Origin: Lachnospiraceae bacterium UBA3633
GTDB taxonomy: Bacteria > Bacillota > Clostridia > Lachnospirales > Lachnospiraceae
Length of the DNA: 28,063 nucleotides
Assembly (NCBI GenBank): GCA_002374095.1
Contig: DFKY01000011.1
Coordinates: 1 to 28,063 of the forward strand
Direction of reading: 5' to 3'
Shown here: positions 1 through 7,735 of the stretch, piece by piece
How positions within the stretch are numbered: position 1 is the first letter of the stretch
How the letters are laid out: every line of letters begins with the position of its first letter
Position numbers and translations under genes: made by a program
The notes under the pieces: model-generated
What the model was told of the DNA's origin: nothing
Seen by the model: only the letters and a program-made list of their open reading frames with translations
The model's database searches: none

Positions 1-691
1 TTTCTTTTATCTCTTCCGTCTCTCTGTTATAAACTTCGTGTCTTTTTGCCATCGCCTCTACTAGTCTTGGATATTTACTCATAACTATTCTCATAAGCGG
101 TATCACAGATGTCTTCTTTTTTATAAAGTTTCTTGGTTGAGTAAGTACTATCACATTTTTTTCATATCCATTGTCGCACAATACCTTATATGGTATAGGG
201 TCAGTTATCCCTCCATCAAGAAGCTTATATCCATCTACTTTTACTATAGTAGAAACTAATGGCATGGAAGCAGATGCTCTCATCCATTCGATTGTATCAT
301 GATTTATCTCAAGACAATTGTGATATCTAATCTCTCCTGTCTCTACATCTGTGGCTCCTACGAAAAAATCCATTGGACTCTCTCTATATACTTTTTTATC
401 TATTGGGTCAAGTTCTTCTATAATATCATGATAGCAAAACTGTCTACCATATAAATCTCCTGTCGTAAGAAGTGATCTAATACCAAAATATCTTGGATCT
501 CTTCCGTATTTTTTATTATATCTGACGCCCCTACCTATCTGCTTTGATTTGTAATTACACCCAAAAATTGCTCCTGCCGATATACCTGCTGCACCATCAA
601 ATTCTATCTTTTCTTCCATTAAAACGTCTATAACGCCACAAGTAAACATTCCTCGCATAGCACCGCCTTCAAGTGCTAACCCTTTCTTCAT
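1..691 (-). CDS. Patatin-like phospholipase family protein (partial, C-terminus outside window)
   Basis: The N-terminal 230 codons of a patatin-like serine lipid acyl hydrolase are visible and the frame is still open at base 1. Seen: the glycine-rich oxyanion motif LEGGAMRGMF near residues 8-17, the nucleophile elbow GISAG (GxSxG) near residue 37 and the DGG motif holding the catalytic Asp in the second half. There is no signal peptide, so it is probably cytoplasmic and acts on membrane lipids or acylglycerols (family knowledge; substrate unknown). The ATG at 691 follows a clear TTAGGAG ribosome site. It has its own promoter (733-761) and is divergent from the riboswitch-controlled transporter. 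Confidence 0.9.
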   Translation of the reverse strand, partial: MKKGLALEGGAMRGMFTCGVIDVLMEEKIEFDGAAGISAGAIFGCNYKSKQIGRGVRYNKKYGRDPRYFGIRSLLTTGDLYGRQFCYHDIIEELDPIDKKVYRESPMDFFVGATDVETGEIRYHNCLEINHDTIEWMRASASMPLVSTIVKVDGYKLLDGGITDPIPYKVLCDNGYEKNVIVLTQPRNFIKKKTSVIPLMRIVMSKYPRLVEAMAKRHEVYNRETEEIKE

Positions 692-732
692 CAATACAAC
701 TCCTAACAATAAAACTATTTTTAACTAAACTT

Positions 733-761
733 AATATATCAAAATAATAGCTAAAATGCAA
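733..761 (-). promoter_or_regulatory. Sigma-A promoter of the patatin-like gene
   Basis: Read on the minus strand, TTGCAT (756-761), a 17-base spacer and TATATT (733-738). It lies about 42 bases upstream of the ATG at 691 and gives a leader of about 35 bases that contains the ribosome site. Confidence 0.6.
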
Positions 762-795
762 TGAAACAAAAAACACATACATTACTCATATATTA

Positions 796-824
796 TTGAC
801 ATTTTCATATACTTTTGTTAAAAT
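796..824 (+). promoter_or_regulatory. Sigma-A promoter of the lysine riboswitch/transporter unit
   Basis: TTGACA at 796-801, a 17-base spacer and TAAAAT at 819-824 with a TGn extension (816-818). The predicted transcription start near 831 is just before the first riboswitch helix. Confidence 0.85.
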
Positions 825-830
825 TCTATG

Positions 831-990
831 CAAATAGGTAGAGGCGCGGTGAGAATATAGGCTTGATTAAAAAGAGGCATCTTGAGCCAAAGGTCAAACC
901 GCCGAATAATTATAAAAGGCATTTTATAATTATGGGGTAGATGAAAATATCATCTACACTGTCACGACTTAGTCGTGGAGGGCTATCATA
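831..990 (+). promoter_or_regulatory. Lysine riboswitch (L box) aptamer
   Basis: The sequence carries the L-box signature elements in order: GTAGAGGCGCGG (839-850), AAGAGGCATCTTGAGCCAAAGG (872-893), ACCGCCGAA (898-906), ACTGTCA (958-964) and TGGAGGGCTATC (976-987). Helices that can be drawn by eye: P1 GGTAG (837-841) with CTATC (983-987); a 12-bp AT-rich hairpin 906-917/922-933 closed by GGCA; GTAGATG/CATCTAC (937-943/951-957); CACGAC/GTCGTG (963-968/972-977). L-box RNAs bind lysine and switch off lysine biosynthesis or uptake genes; here the controlled gene is the NhaC-type transporter at 1084. The layout (promoter, aptamer, terminator, gene) is that of a transcription-attenuating OFF switch. 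High confidence in identity; the exact 5' end is inferred from the promoter. Confidence 0.95.
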
Positions 991-1047
991 ATTTAACACT
1001 TTTTAAATTATAAGTGTCAATTGTGAAGCCACAATTGGCATTTTTTT
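988..1047 (+). terminator. Riboswitch expression platform: antiterminator region and intrinsic terminator
   Basis: An 11-bp stem (1015-1025 with 1030-1040, one G-U pair) with loop AAGC is followed by seven T (1041-1047): an intrinsic terminator ending 36 bases before the real start codon. Competing pairings precede it: ACACTT (996-1001) with AAGTGT (1012-1017), which would remove the base of the terminator, and an 8-bp AT stem 988-995/1004-1011 that starts directly after P1. The switching partner choice is inferred, not shown. Confidence 0.88.
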
Positions 1048-1083
1048 ATGGCAGCACTCTTCCCTAAACTAATTGGAGGATAT

Positions 1084-2610
1084 ATGACATTTGTGGGAAC
1101 ATTTTGGGCTCTTGTCCCAGCACTCGTTGCAATTGTACTCGCACTTATTACAAAAGAAGTTTACTCTTCTCTTTTTCTTGGTATCATCATCGGTGCACTT
1201 TTTATAACAGGCTTTAACCCTGTAGCAGCTTTTGATACTGTGGTAAATAAAGGCCTCATATCAGTACTTTCTGATTCTTATAATGTAGGAATCCTTATAT
1301 TTTTAGTAGTACTTGGTGCGATGGTCGCTCTTCTCAACAAAAGTGGTGGTTCAAAAGCTTTTGGTGAATGGGCATCAAAAAATATCAAAACTAAAGCAGG
1401 AGCTCTTCTTGCCACTTGGTTTTTTGGTATACTTATATTCGTCGATGACTATTTCAATTGTCTAACTGTCGGAAGCGTCATGAGACCTGTCACAGATAAA
1501 CACAAAATCTCAAGAGCAAAGCTTGCATATATTATAGATGCTACTGCCGCACCTGTGTGTATCATAGCTCCTATATCATCATGGGCAGCAGCTGTCACTG
1601 GTTTTGTAGAAGGCGAAGATGGTCTTGCTCTCTTTATGAAAGCTATACCTTATAACTACTATGCAATTATGACTATGGTCTTTATAGTTGCAACTACACT
1701 CCTTGGTGTCAACTTTGGCAAGATGAAAAAATGTGAAGATGCAGCAAATAATGGTGATCTTTTCTATGGACATCAAGTTGTAAATCGTGAGACAGCTTAT
1801 CACGAAGAAAAAATACTTGGTCCAGGAAAAGTTATTGATCTTGTGATACCTATAATTGCACTTGTTGCACTTTGCATTATAGGACTTATCTATAGTGGCG
1901 GCTTTTTCACAGCTGGCGAAGATGGCTTTCAAAACTTTGTAGTTGCTTTTTCAAATGCCGATGCATCTGTAGGACTTGCTATGGGATCTATGTGTGCTCT
2001 TATACTTACTATCTTATACTATCTTATAAAAAGACTTTTATCATTTAATGATACTATGTCATCTCTTACTGAAGGGTTCAAAAATATGGTTCCGGCTATA
2101 CTTATACTTACTTTTGCATGGACACTTAAAGCAATGATTGATGCACTTGAAGCAAAAACTTTTATAGATGGTATCGTCCGTAGTAATGTAGGAAACATGT
2201 CTACATTTTTACCTGCTATTATCTTTCTTCTTGGAGCTGGTATATCTTTTGCAACTGGTACTTCTTGGGGAACTTTTGGAATACTTATTCCTATAGTTGT
2301 ATACATACTTAAAGCTATAGATCCACACCTTATGATAATTGGTATCTCTGCTGCTATGGCAGGTTCAGTATTTGGTGATCACTGCTCACCAATTTCAGAT
2401 ACAACTATTATGTCAAGTGCAGGAGCACAATGTGAACACCTTCTACATGTATCAACTCAACTTGCATATGCAGGATATGTGGCAATTATATCTTTTATAT
2501 GCTATATAGTTGCTGGCTTCACTCGTAATCCTATCGTACCTCTTATTGTCGGAGTCATCGCACTTATCGCAGGACTCTTTGCTCTAAAAGGAAAAGAAGT
2601 TAACGCATAA
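1084..2610 (+). CDS. NhaC-family antiporter-type transporter, probable lysine transporter (LysW type)
   Basis: A 508-residue, very hydrophobic membrane protein with many predicted transmembrane segments and the NhaC-family look: a conserved Asp-rich segment IFVDDYFNCLTVGSVMRP in the first third and the GTSWGTFGILIPI and FGDHCSPISDTTIMSS blocks in the last third. NhaC relatives exchange Na+ and H+. The subgroup found behind lysine riboswitches was predicted by comparative genomics (Rodionov and co-workers, 2003) to be a lysine transporter called LysW; the riboswitch here supports that reading. An ATG at 1048 opens the same frame, but it touches the terminator T-run and has no ribosome site; the ATG at 1084 follows AATTGGAGGATAT and is the likely start. 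Single-gene unit closed by a bidirectional terminator. Confidence 0.88.
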   Translation: MTFVGTFWALVPALVAIVLALITKEVYSSLFLGIIIGALFITGFNPVAAFDTVVNKGLISVLSDSYNVGILIFLVVLGAMVALLNKSGGSKAFGEWASKNIKTKAGALLATWFFGILIFVDDYFNCLTVGSVMRPVTDKHKISRAKLAYIIDATAAPVCIIAPISSWAAAVTGFVEGEDGLALFMKAIPYNYYAIMTMVFIVATTLLGVNFGKMKKCEDAANNGDLFYGHQVVNRETAYHEEKILGPGKVIDLVIPIIALVALCIIGLIYSGGFFTAGEDGFQNFVVAFSNADASVGLAMGSMCALILTILYYLIKRLLSFNDTMSSLTEGFKNMVPAILILTFAWTLKAMIDALEAKTFIDGIVRSNVGNMSTFLPAIIFLLGAGISFATGTSWGTFGILIPIVVYILKAIDPHLMIIGISAAMAGSVFGDHCSPISDTTIMSSAGAQCEHLLHVSTQLAYAGYVAIISFICYIVAGFTRNPIVPLIVGVIALIAGLFALKGKEVNA

Positions 2611-2617
2611 TTGAAAT

Positions 2618-2650
2618 AAAAAAGACTGTGTAACCCACAGTCTTTTTTTT
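2618..2650. terminator. Bidirectional intrinsic terminator between the transporter and the racemase gene
   Basis: AAAGACTGTG (2621-2630) pairs with CACAGTCTTT (2636-2645), extended by A/T pairs on both sides, giving a U-run in either direction. It serves the plus-strand transporter and the convergent minus-strand lysine operon. Confidence 0.9.
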
Positions 2651-2660
2651 ATGCAATCAT

Positions 2661-3452
2661 TTACTTTATATATTTCACTTTTCCATATAATATGGCTTTT
2701 CCTGTCGGGTCTGCCTTAACTCTCAAAATCCCACCAGGCTCTACAAATGTCTCATCTATAGTATCTTTTATATTATATGCTATATATAGTCCTGTCGCTA
2801 CTGTCCCACTTGCACAAGATCTTTCCCAAAAAAGAGTCTCTATATCTTTTACATAAACAAGAGGTGTAAGTTTTGAATCTTCTCTATCATAAAACATAAT
2901 TCCGAGAGCCCTAGTATCTATTTCTCTTGCCCACTTTTTTATCAGATCTTCTGCTTTCTTTGATTCACAAAGATCTTTTATAAGTGCCTTTTCTTCTATT
3001 ATTATATGAGATATACTATCAAAAAATACTATTGGCAAACGATTATATGTATCAAAATTCTTTCTCTCAATTTTATTGCTATATAAAGTTTCTTCAGTCT
3101 CCCATATCCCTTTATCATCAAGGTTTGCTTTTACATCTATTATAGTATCATCATCCATAATATGGACTTTTACAATTCCGGTGGTTTCTTTCCTTTTTTC
3201 AAGATGGTATGCCGCTACACTCATTGTCGCATTGCCACAAAACTCTCCACCTGCCATACGAAGTGCTATGTCGCCTTGTCCATCACGATATATATATCCT
3301 ACTTGCTCTACATCTTTTTCTTTTTTCATAAGCGAAATCGCTATGTCTTTCTGTCTGGATACTTCTACTTCTGTCTCTACAAGTAAGGTTATATTGTGAT
3401 TTGGATCTGCTATCCTGTACTTTATAGTACTTATATCTACATCACTCTTCAT
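2661..3452 (-). CDS. DapF-fold amino acid racemase, CntK/histidine-racemase-like
   Basis: A 263-residue cofactor-independent racemase of the diaminopimelate-epimerase fold. The two catalytic cysteines are seen at C72 (in GGEFCGNATMS) and C213 (in WERSCASGTVATG). It lacks the KMHGxGNDF opening of true DapF (it reads ADPNHNITLLV) and has FCGNATMS where DapF has MCGNGARC. From memory these features, with EQVGYI, LGIMFYDRE..LTPLVYV and VEPGGILRV, match CntK, the histidine racemase of staphylopine synthesis, better than DapF. It is the last gene of the lysine operon; its ATG overlaps the end of lysC by 11 bases and has no clear ribosome site, so it is probably translationally coupled. Substrate unknown: meso/LL-DAP, histidine or lysine are all possible. 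A database may label it dapF. Confidence 0.8.
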   Translation of the reverse strand: MKSDVDISTIKYRIADPNHNITLLVETEVEVSRQKDIAISLMKKEKDVEQVGYIYRDGQGDIALRMAGGEFCGNATMSVAAYHLEKRKETTGIVKVHIMDDDTIIDVKANLDDKGIWETEETLYSNKIERKNFDTYNRLPIVFFDSISHIIIEEKALIKDLCESKKAEDLIKKWAREIDTRALGIMFYDREDSKLTPLVYVKDIETLFWERSCASGTVATGLYIAYNIKDTIDETFVEPGGILRVKADPTGKAILYGKVKYIK

Positions 3453-4779
3453 ATTGCAAAAGGCTTAATGCTTTTAATCCTTTTTCGAAATCATTATCTG
3501 AGATGCCTATGATTACATTTATACCGCTTGACCCTTGATCAATCATCTTTACTTGAATATTTTCTTTGGCAAGTATCTCGAAAATTTTCATAAGAAGTTC
3601 TTTATGATGTGACATCCCTTCACCAACAACCGCTATAAGTGATATTCCCTCTTCAATGCTTAATATATCTGGGTTTAATGTTTTCTTTATCTCATCAACA
3701 ATTTTTTCTTTTTTGCCATCAAGAAATTCTGATCGCAATACTATAGATATAGTATCTATCCCAGTAGGACAGTGCTCAACAGATATTCCTTCTTTATCAA
3801 AGATATTAAGTAACTTTGCAAGATAACCTATCTCTTCATTCATAAGAGCTTTTTGTAAAAGTATAGAACTAAATCCTTTTTTCCCTGCTATGCCTGTTAC
3901 CGCTTTTCTTTTTGCTATAGATGGTATGCTTGACACTATCATGGTTCCTGCATCTTTTGGGTTATTGGTATTCATTATATGTATTGGTATACCAACTTTA
4001 CTTACTGGATATACTGTCTCTTCGTGAAGTACAGATGCACCCATATAAGAAAGCTCTCTAAGCTCCGAATATGTTATATATTCTATAGGCTTCGCTTCCT
4101 TTGCTATTCTTGGATCTACAAACATAACTCCTGACACATCAGTCCAGTTTTCATAAATGTCCGAGTTAAGTGCTCGAGCTATGAGTGACCCTGTAATATC
4201 TGATCCGCCACGAGAGAATGTCACTATTTTGCCGTCTCTAAATGATCCATAGAATCCTGGCATAACAATACGTATTTTGCCTTTTCTTTCTTCTATACTT
4301 TCTATTGCTTCTTTTATATTTTTATATGTAAGCTCATAATCAAGCTTTTTATTATCATTAAATATTATAATTTTTTGCATATCAAGAAACTCTGCTTTAA
4401 GATAACTTGATATAATCTTTGCTGATAAGTACTCTCCACGACTTGCTGTATAATCAACTGTATTCATTTTCGCTGATAGACTAAATATCTCTTCCAATTC
4501 ACTTTTCACATCATAGTCTATTGAAAGTTCCTTTACTGCTTCTTCATATCGGTCAATTATAATATTTTTAATTGCTTCGTTTTTTTCTATATCATCTTTT
4601 GTATTATAATAATCAATAAAAAGATCTGTCATCTTTTCATCTTCTGCGTTTCTCTTGCCAAAAGCCGACACAACTATGTATCTACGATCCTCACTAGATA
4701 AGACTATATCTACTGCCTTTTTTATCTGACCTGCATCTGCAAGAGAACTACCACCAAATTTTGTTATAACATTTTTCAA
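3442..4779 (-). CDS. lysC: Aspartate kinase
   Basis: A 445-residue monofunctional aspartokinase, the first step of the aspartate family pathway (Asp + ATP to 4-phospho-Asp). Seen: N-terminal KFGGSS (ATP/Asp binding, K7), the kinase-domain FSRGGSDITGSLIA and GVMFVDPRI blocks, and C-terminal regulatory (ACT) domains from about residue 300, with VVGEGMSHH and GSSGINVIIG in the last one. No homoserine dehydrogenase domain is fused. The start is a TTG at 4779: it has AAAAGGG 8 bases upstream, the next in-frame ATG would remove about 49 residues including KFGGSS, and a stop lies just upstream in frame. It follows ddh after 13 bases and overlaps the racemase gene by 11 bases. The ACT domains suggest feedback control by lysine or threonine (family knowledge). 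Confidence 0.93.
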   Translation of the reverse strand: MKNVITKFGGSSLADAGQIKKAVDIVLSSEDRRYIVVSAFGKRNAEDEKMTDLFIDYYNTKDDIEKNEAIKNIIIDRYEEAVKELSIDYDVKSELEEIFSLSAKMNTVDYTASRGEYLSAKIISSYLKAEFLDMQKIIIFNDNKKLDYELTYKNIKEAIESIEERKGKIRIVMPGFYGSFRDGKIVTFSRGGSDITGSLIARALNSDIYENWTDVSGVMFVDPRIAKEAKPIEYITYSELRELSYMGASVLHEETVYPVSKVGIPIHIMNTNNPKDAGTMIVSSIPSIAKRKAVTGIAGKKGFSSILLQKALMNEEIGYLAKLLNIFDKEGISVEHCPTGIDTISIVLRSEFLDGKKEKIVDEIKKTLNPDILSIEEGISLIAVVGEGMSHHKELLMKIFEILAKENIQVKMIDQGSSGINVIIGISDNDFEKGLKALSLLQYEE

Positions 4780-4792
4780 ATATATAACCCTT

Positions 4793-5770
4793 TTACATCA
4801 TATGTTTTAGTAATTCATTATAATCCTCTGTCACCAAGTCTCTTGGCCTTATATCAAGAGTCGTAAGACATCCTGTCGTGCCACGTGCCTTTTCTTTACA
4901 TAGCGCTCTTGCAAAAGCCACCACTACGCTTGCTGTAAACTCTGGATTTGAATCAAGACTTAAACTATATGTAACTGTATGCTTATGTTCTTTATCTTTT
5001 CCTGTAAATCCTGTCCTTGATACAAAGCCTGCATGAGGCATACCCATGTGATCTTTTCTAAACTCTTCCATACTTATAAAATTAACTTCTGTATCATATT
5101 CATCAAAATAATGTGGCATGGTTTTGATTTCTTTTTCAATCTTTTCTTTATCTGCACCATCTGCTACCACTACATAACATTCTCTTTTATGTTTCTCTCT
5201 GACAGAAAGCTCTGGCATCTCTCCATTTTTTACTTTTGCTACAGCTGCATCTATAGGAACTGTATATTGCTTTGCATCAACTACCCCTTCAATCCTTCTT
5301 ATAGCATCACTATGACCTTGACTTATGCCTCTCCCCCAGAAAGTATAGTCTTTTCCTTCTGGAAGTATCGCGCTTGCATAAAGACGATTGAGAGAAAACA
5401 TTCCTGGATCCCATCCACAAGAAATCATAGCTATATGATTTGATTCTTTTGTCACTTTATCCACATTATTAAAGTGTTCAAGAATATTTGCATGTGTATC
5501 AAAGGTATCAATAACATTAAAATCTCTTGCGAGATCTACCGTCATAGTAGGAAGCTCTGTTGCTGACCCCCCGCATACAACAAGTACATCTATCTTATCT
5601 TTAAAATCTTTTACTTCACTTGCACTATATACTTTAGTATCAAATATCGGTTTTACTGTACTTTTATCTCTTCTTGTAAATATACCAATAAGCTCAATGT
5701 CTTTATTTTGCCTACATGCACATTCAACGCCTTTTCCAATATTTCCATAACCATAAATTCCTATCTTCAT
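4793..5770 (-). CDS. ddh: meso-Diaminopimelate D-dehydrogenase
   Basis: A 325-residue NADPH-dependent enzyme that converts tetrahydrodipicolinate directly to meso-2,6-diaminopimelate by reductive amination. Seen: the Rossmann start KIGIYGYGNIGKG, the VVCGGSATELP and VIDTFDTHANI blocks, SCGWDPGMFSLNRLYA, and the WGRGISQGHSDAIRRI segment typical of Ddh. The length is that of the family. The start has a strong AAAAGGAGAAGCT ribosome site. It lies in the dapA-dapB-CDF-ddh-lysC operon and explains why no dapD/E/L genes are present here. It supplies meso-DAP for both LysA and peptidoglycan. Confidence 0.96.
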   Translation of the reverse strand: MKIGIYGYGNIGKGVECACRQNKDIELIGIFTRRDKSTVKPIFDTKVYSASEVKDFKDKIDVLVVCGGSATELPTMTVDLARDFNVIDTFDTHANILEHFNNVDKVTKESNHIAMISCGWDPGMFSLNRLYASAILPEGKDYTFWGRGISQGHSDAIRRIEGVVDAKQYTVPIDAAVAKVKNGEMPELSVREKHKRECYVVVADGADKEKIEKEIKTMPHYFDEYDTEVNFISMEEFRKDHMGMPHAGFVSRTGFTGKDKEHKHTVTYSLSLDSNPEFTASVVVAFARALCKEKARGTTGCLTTLDIRPRDLVTEDYNELLKHMM

Positions 5771-5788
5771 AGCTTCTCCTTTTTGCTT

Positions 5789-6952
5789 TTATGATTCTTT
5801 TTTAGCCTCTGCAAAATCTGTATCCATATTGGCTATAATTTCTACATCTTTATACATTTCCTTAATATCTTTTATCACATCTTCAAAAATCTTATCTCTA
5901 TCTTTTGATTTAAGGCTTACTACAATATCAAATCTCATTATTTTCTTTTCTTTATCATAATGGAAACCGTGCATCTGAAGTACATGCTCATGCGAGAGTA
6001 CTATTTTAGCTACATTTTCTCGCATATTCTTTATCTCTTCATCATGAGTATTGATAGAATACACTCCTATTGCAGAAATCGCCACATTAAACTTGTCATA
6101 TATTACCTTTGTGATATCTCTTGTAAGCTTATCTATATCATTGGCATCCAGGTCATCAAGAACTTCTATATGAACTGAAGCTGTATATGCATCTGGTCCA
6201 TAATCATTGAGTATAAGATCATATGCACCTCGTACTTTATCAAATTTTCTAATCTCTGCTTTTATATCACTCGCAAAATCTGGATCTGCACTTTTACCAA
6301 GAATATTGGATACGGTATCTTTTATCATACCAATACCAGACTTTATGATAATAAGCGATATAATCGCACCAAGATATGCCTCAAGTGAAACTTTAGTAAA
6401 TATAAATATGATAGCTGCCACAAGTGTTGATGCTGATATGACAGAATCGAGTTTTGCATCTTCTCCTGAATTAATAAGTGAATCTGAATTAATTTTTTCT
6501 CCTACATTTTTGACGTAAGTACCAAGTAAAATTTTTGCTACTACTGCCACTGCCACTATCACTAAAGTTGGTGTAGTGTAACTTACTTCTTCTGGATGTA
6601 TTATCTTGTCTATAGATTCTCTAAGGGATGTTATACCTGCATACAAAACTATCATAGATATGACAAGCGCACTTAGATATTCTACTCTACCATATCCAAA
6701 TGGATGCTTAATGTCTGGTTTCTTACCTGCAAGCTTTGCTCCTACTATGGTTATAATAGAGCTCGCTGCATCAGATAAGTTATTGACCGCATCAAGAATG
6801 ATCGCTATAGAATGTGATATAAGTCCTACTACAATCTTAAATACACTTAGTAAGATATTGGCAACTATTCCTATAATACTTGTCTTTACGATTATGCTTT
6901 CTCGCTTTTTTTGTTCACTCATACTTCTTTTATAACCTTTTTTATGTTTCAT
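5789..6952 (-). CDS. Cation diffusion facilitator (CDF) transporter, Mn2+-type metal site
   Basis: A 387-residue CDF family metal/proton antiporter. Seen: about six membrane segments in residues 20-210, the HPFGYGR motif at about 83-89, and a cytoplasmic domain from about 215 to the end. The membrane metal site aligned to E. coli YiiP reads N57xxxD61 (NNLSD) and D165xxxD169 (DAKLD), not DxxxD/HxxxD of zinc exporters. NxxxD-DxxxD is the site of the manganese exporter MntE of pneumococcus, so Mn2+ export is the best guess. It sits between dapB and ddh, an unexpected partner for lysine genes. The start is uncertain: ATG 6952, or ATG 6922 (MSEQKK...), neither with a strong ribosome site. Confidence 0.9.
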   Translation of the reverse strand: MKHKKGYKRSMSEQKKRESIIVKTSIIGIVANILLSVFKIVVGLISHSIAIILDAVNNLSDAASSIITIVGAKLAGKKPDIKHPFGYGRVEYLSALVISMIVLYAGITSLRESIDKIIHPEEVSYTTPTLVIVAVAVVAKILLGTYVKNVGEKINSDSLINSGEDAKLDSVISASTLVAAIIFIFTKVSLEAYLGAIISLIIIKSGIGMIKDTVSNILGKSADPDFASDIKAEIRKFDKVRGAYDLILNDYGPDAYTASVHIEVLDDLDANDIDKLTRDITKVIYDKFNVAISAIGVYSINTHDEEIKNMRENVAKIVLSHEHVLQMHGFHYDKEKKIMRFDIVVSLKSKDRDKIFEDVIKDIKEMYKDVEIIANMDTDFAEAKKES

Positions 6953-6979
6953 TTTTCTTCTGTCAATTTTCTTTCTCTA

Positions 6980-7735
6980 CTATGTAAGAAGGTTTTCCAT
7001 GCCATACATTCCTTTACTCTTGCCTTTCATGTATTTTATAGCTTTTATAGCTCCTTCCGCAAAAAGACTTCTATCATATGCTTCGTGTTTTAATGTTATA
7101 CTTTCATAATTTGTAGATATAATCACTTCATGAATTCCTACTACATTGCCATATCGTATAGAGTTTATCCCTATATCATTTTTTTCTCTTTTTTTCTGTC
7201 CGCTTCTACCTAAAACAAAATTCGCATCTTTCCTTACATCTTTTAACTCTTCTGCTATTTTTAGAGCAGTACCTGATGGTGCATCTATCTTTCTATTGTG
7301 GTGCGTCTCCACTATCTCTATGTCTGCGTCTTTCATAATGCTTGCTACTTTTTTTGCTGTATTTATCAAAACAGCTATTCCCATCGAATAATTTGCAGCA
7401 TAAAATACAGGTATGCTTTCTGAAGCTTTTTTTATCTGGTCTTTCTCTTCATCTGTCTGACCAGTAGTAGCTATAACAACTGGAATATTTTTTGAAATTG
7501 CGAAATCTAAAAGATCTTTTGTAAGAGAATGGTTAGAAAAATCTACTATAATATCAATGTCTACGTTAATATCTGAGAATCTATTAAATACAGGCTCGCC
7601 TTTATGACTATTTACGGTATCGTGATACTCGCTTCTGCTGATGCCACAAGCAAGAACAAGCTCGTCGTCCTCCCTTATCATCTCGGATATTATTTTTCCC
7701 ATGTGACCTGTGATGCCACTAACTAATACTTTCAT
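6980..7735 (-). CDS. dapB: 4-Hydroxy-tetrahydrodipicolinate reductase
   Basis: A 251-residue NAD(P)H-dependent reductase that makes tetrahydrodipicolinate from the DapA product. Seen: N-terminal VSGITGHMG nucleotide-binding loop, DFSNHSLT, the central NYSMGIAVL and the signature ETHHNRKIDAPSGTA holding the catalytic His-His and substrate-binding residues. Slightly shorter than many DapB (about 265 residues) but complete at both ends. The dapA stop and dapB start share one base (TAATG), so the two are translationally coupled and their products act in sequence. Confidence 0.96.
   Translation of the reverse strand: MKVLVSGITGHMGKIISEMIREDDELVLACGISRSEYHDTVNSHKGEPVFNRFSDINVDIDIIVDFSNHSLTKDLLDFAISKNIPVVIATTGQTDEEKDQIKKASESIPVFYAANYSMGIAVLINTAKKVASIMKDADIEIVETHHNRKIDAPSGTALKIAEELKDVRKDANFVLGRSGQKKREKNDIGINSIRYGNVVGIHEVIISTNYESITLKHEAYDRSLFAEGAIKAIKYMKGKSKGMYGMENLLT

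Noticed and set aside
1048..1083. ATG at 1048 as the start of the transporter
   Set aside because: It touches the terminator T-run and has no ribosome site; ATG 1084 has AATTGGAGG at the right distance.
2661..3452. Plain annotation as diaminopimelate epimerase
   Set aside because: The N-terminal and first-cysteine motifs are not those of DapF, and Ddh makes the step dispensable; kept as CntK-like racemase.
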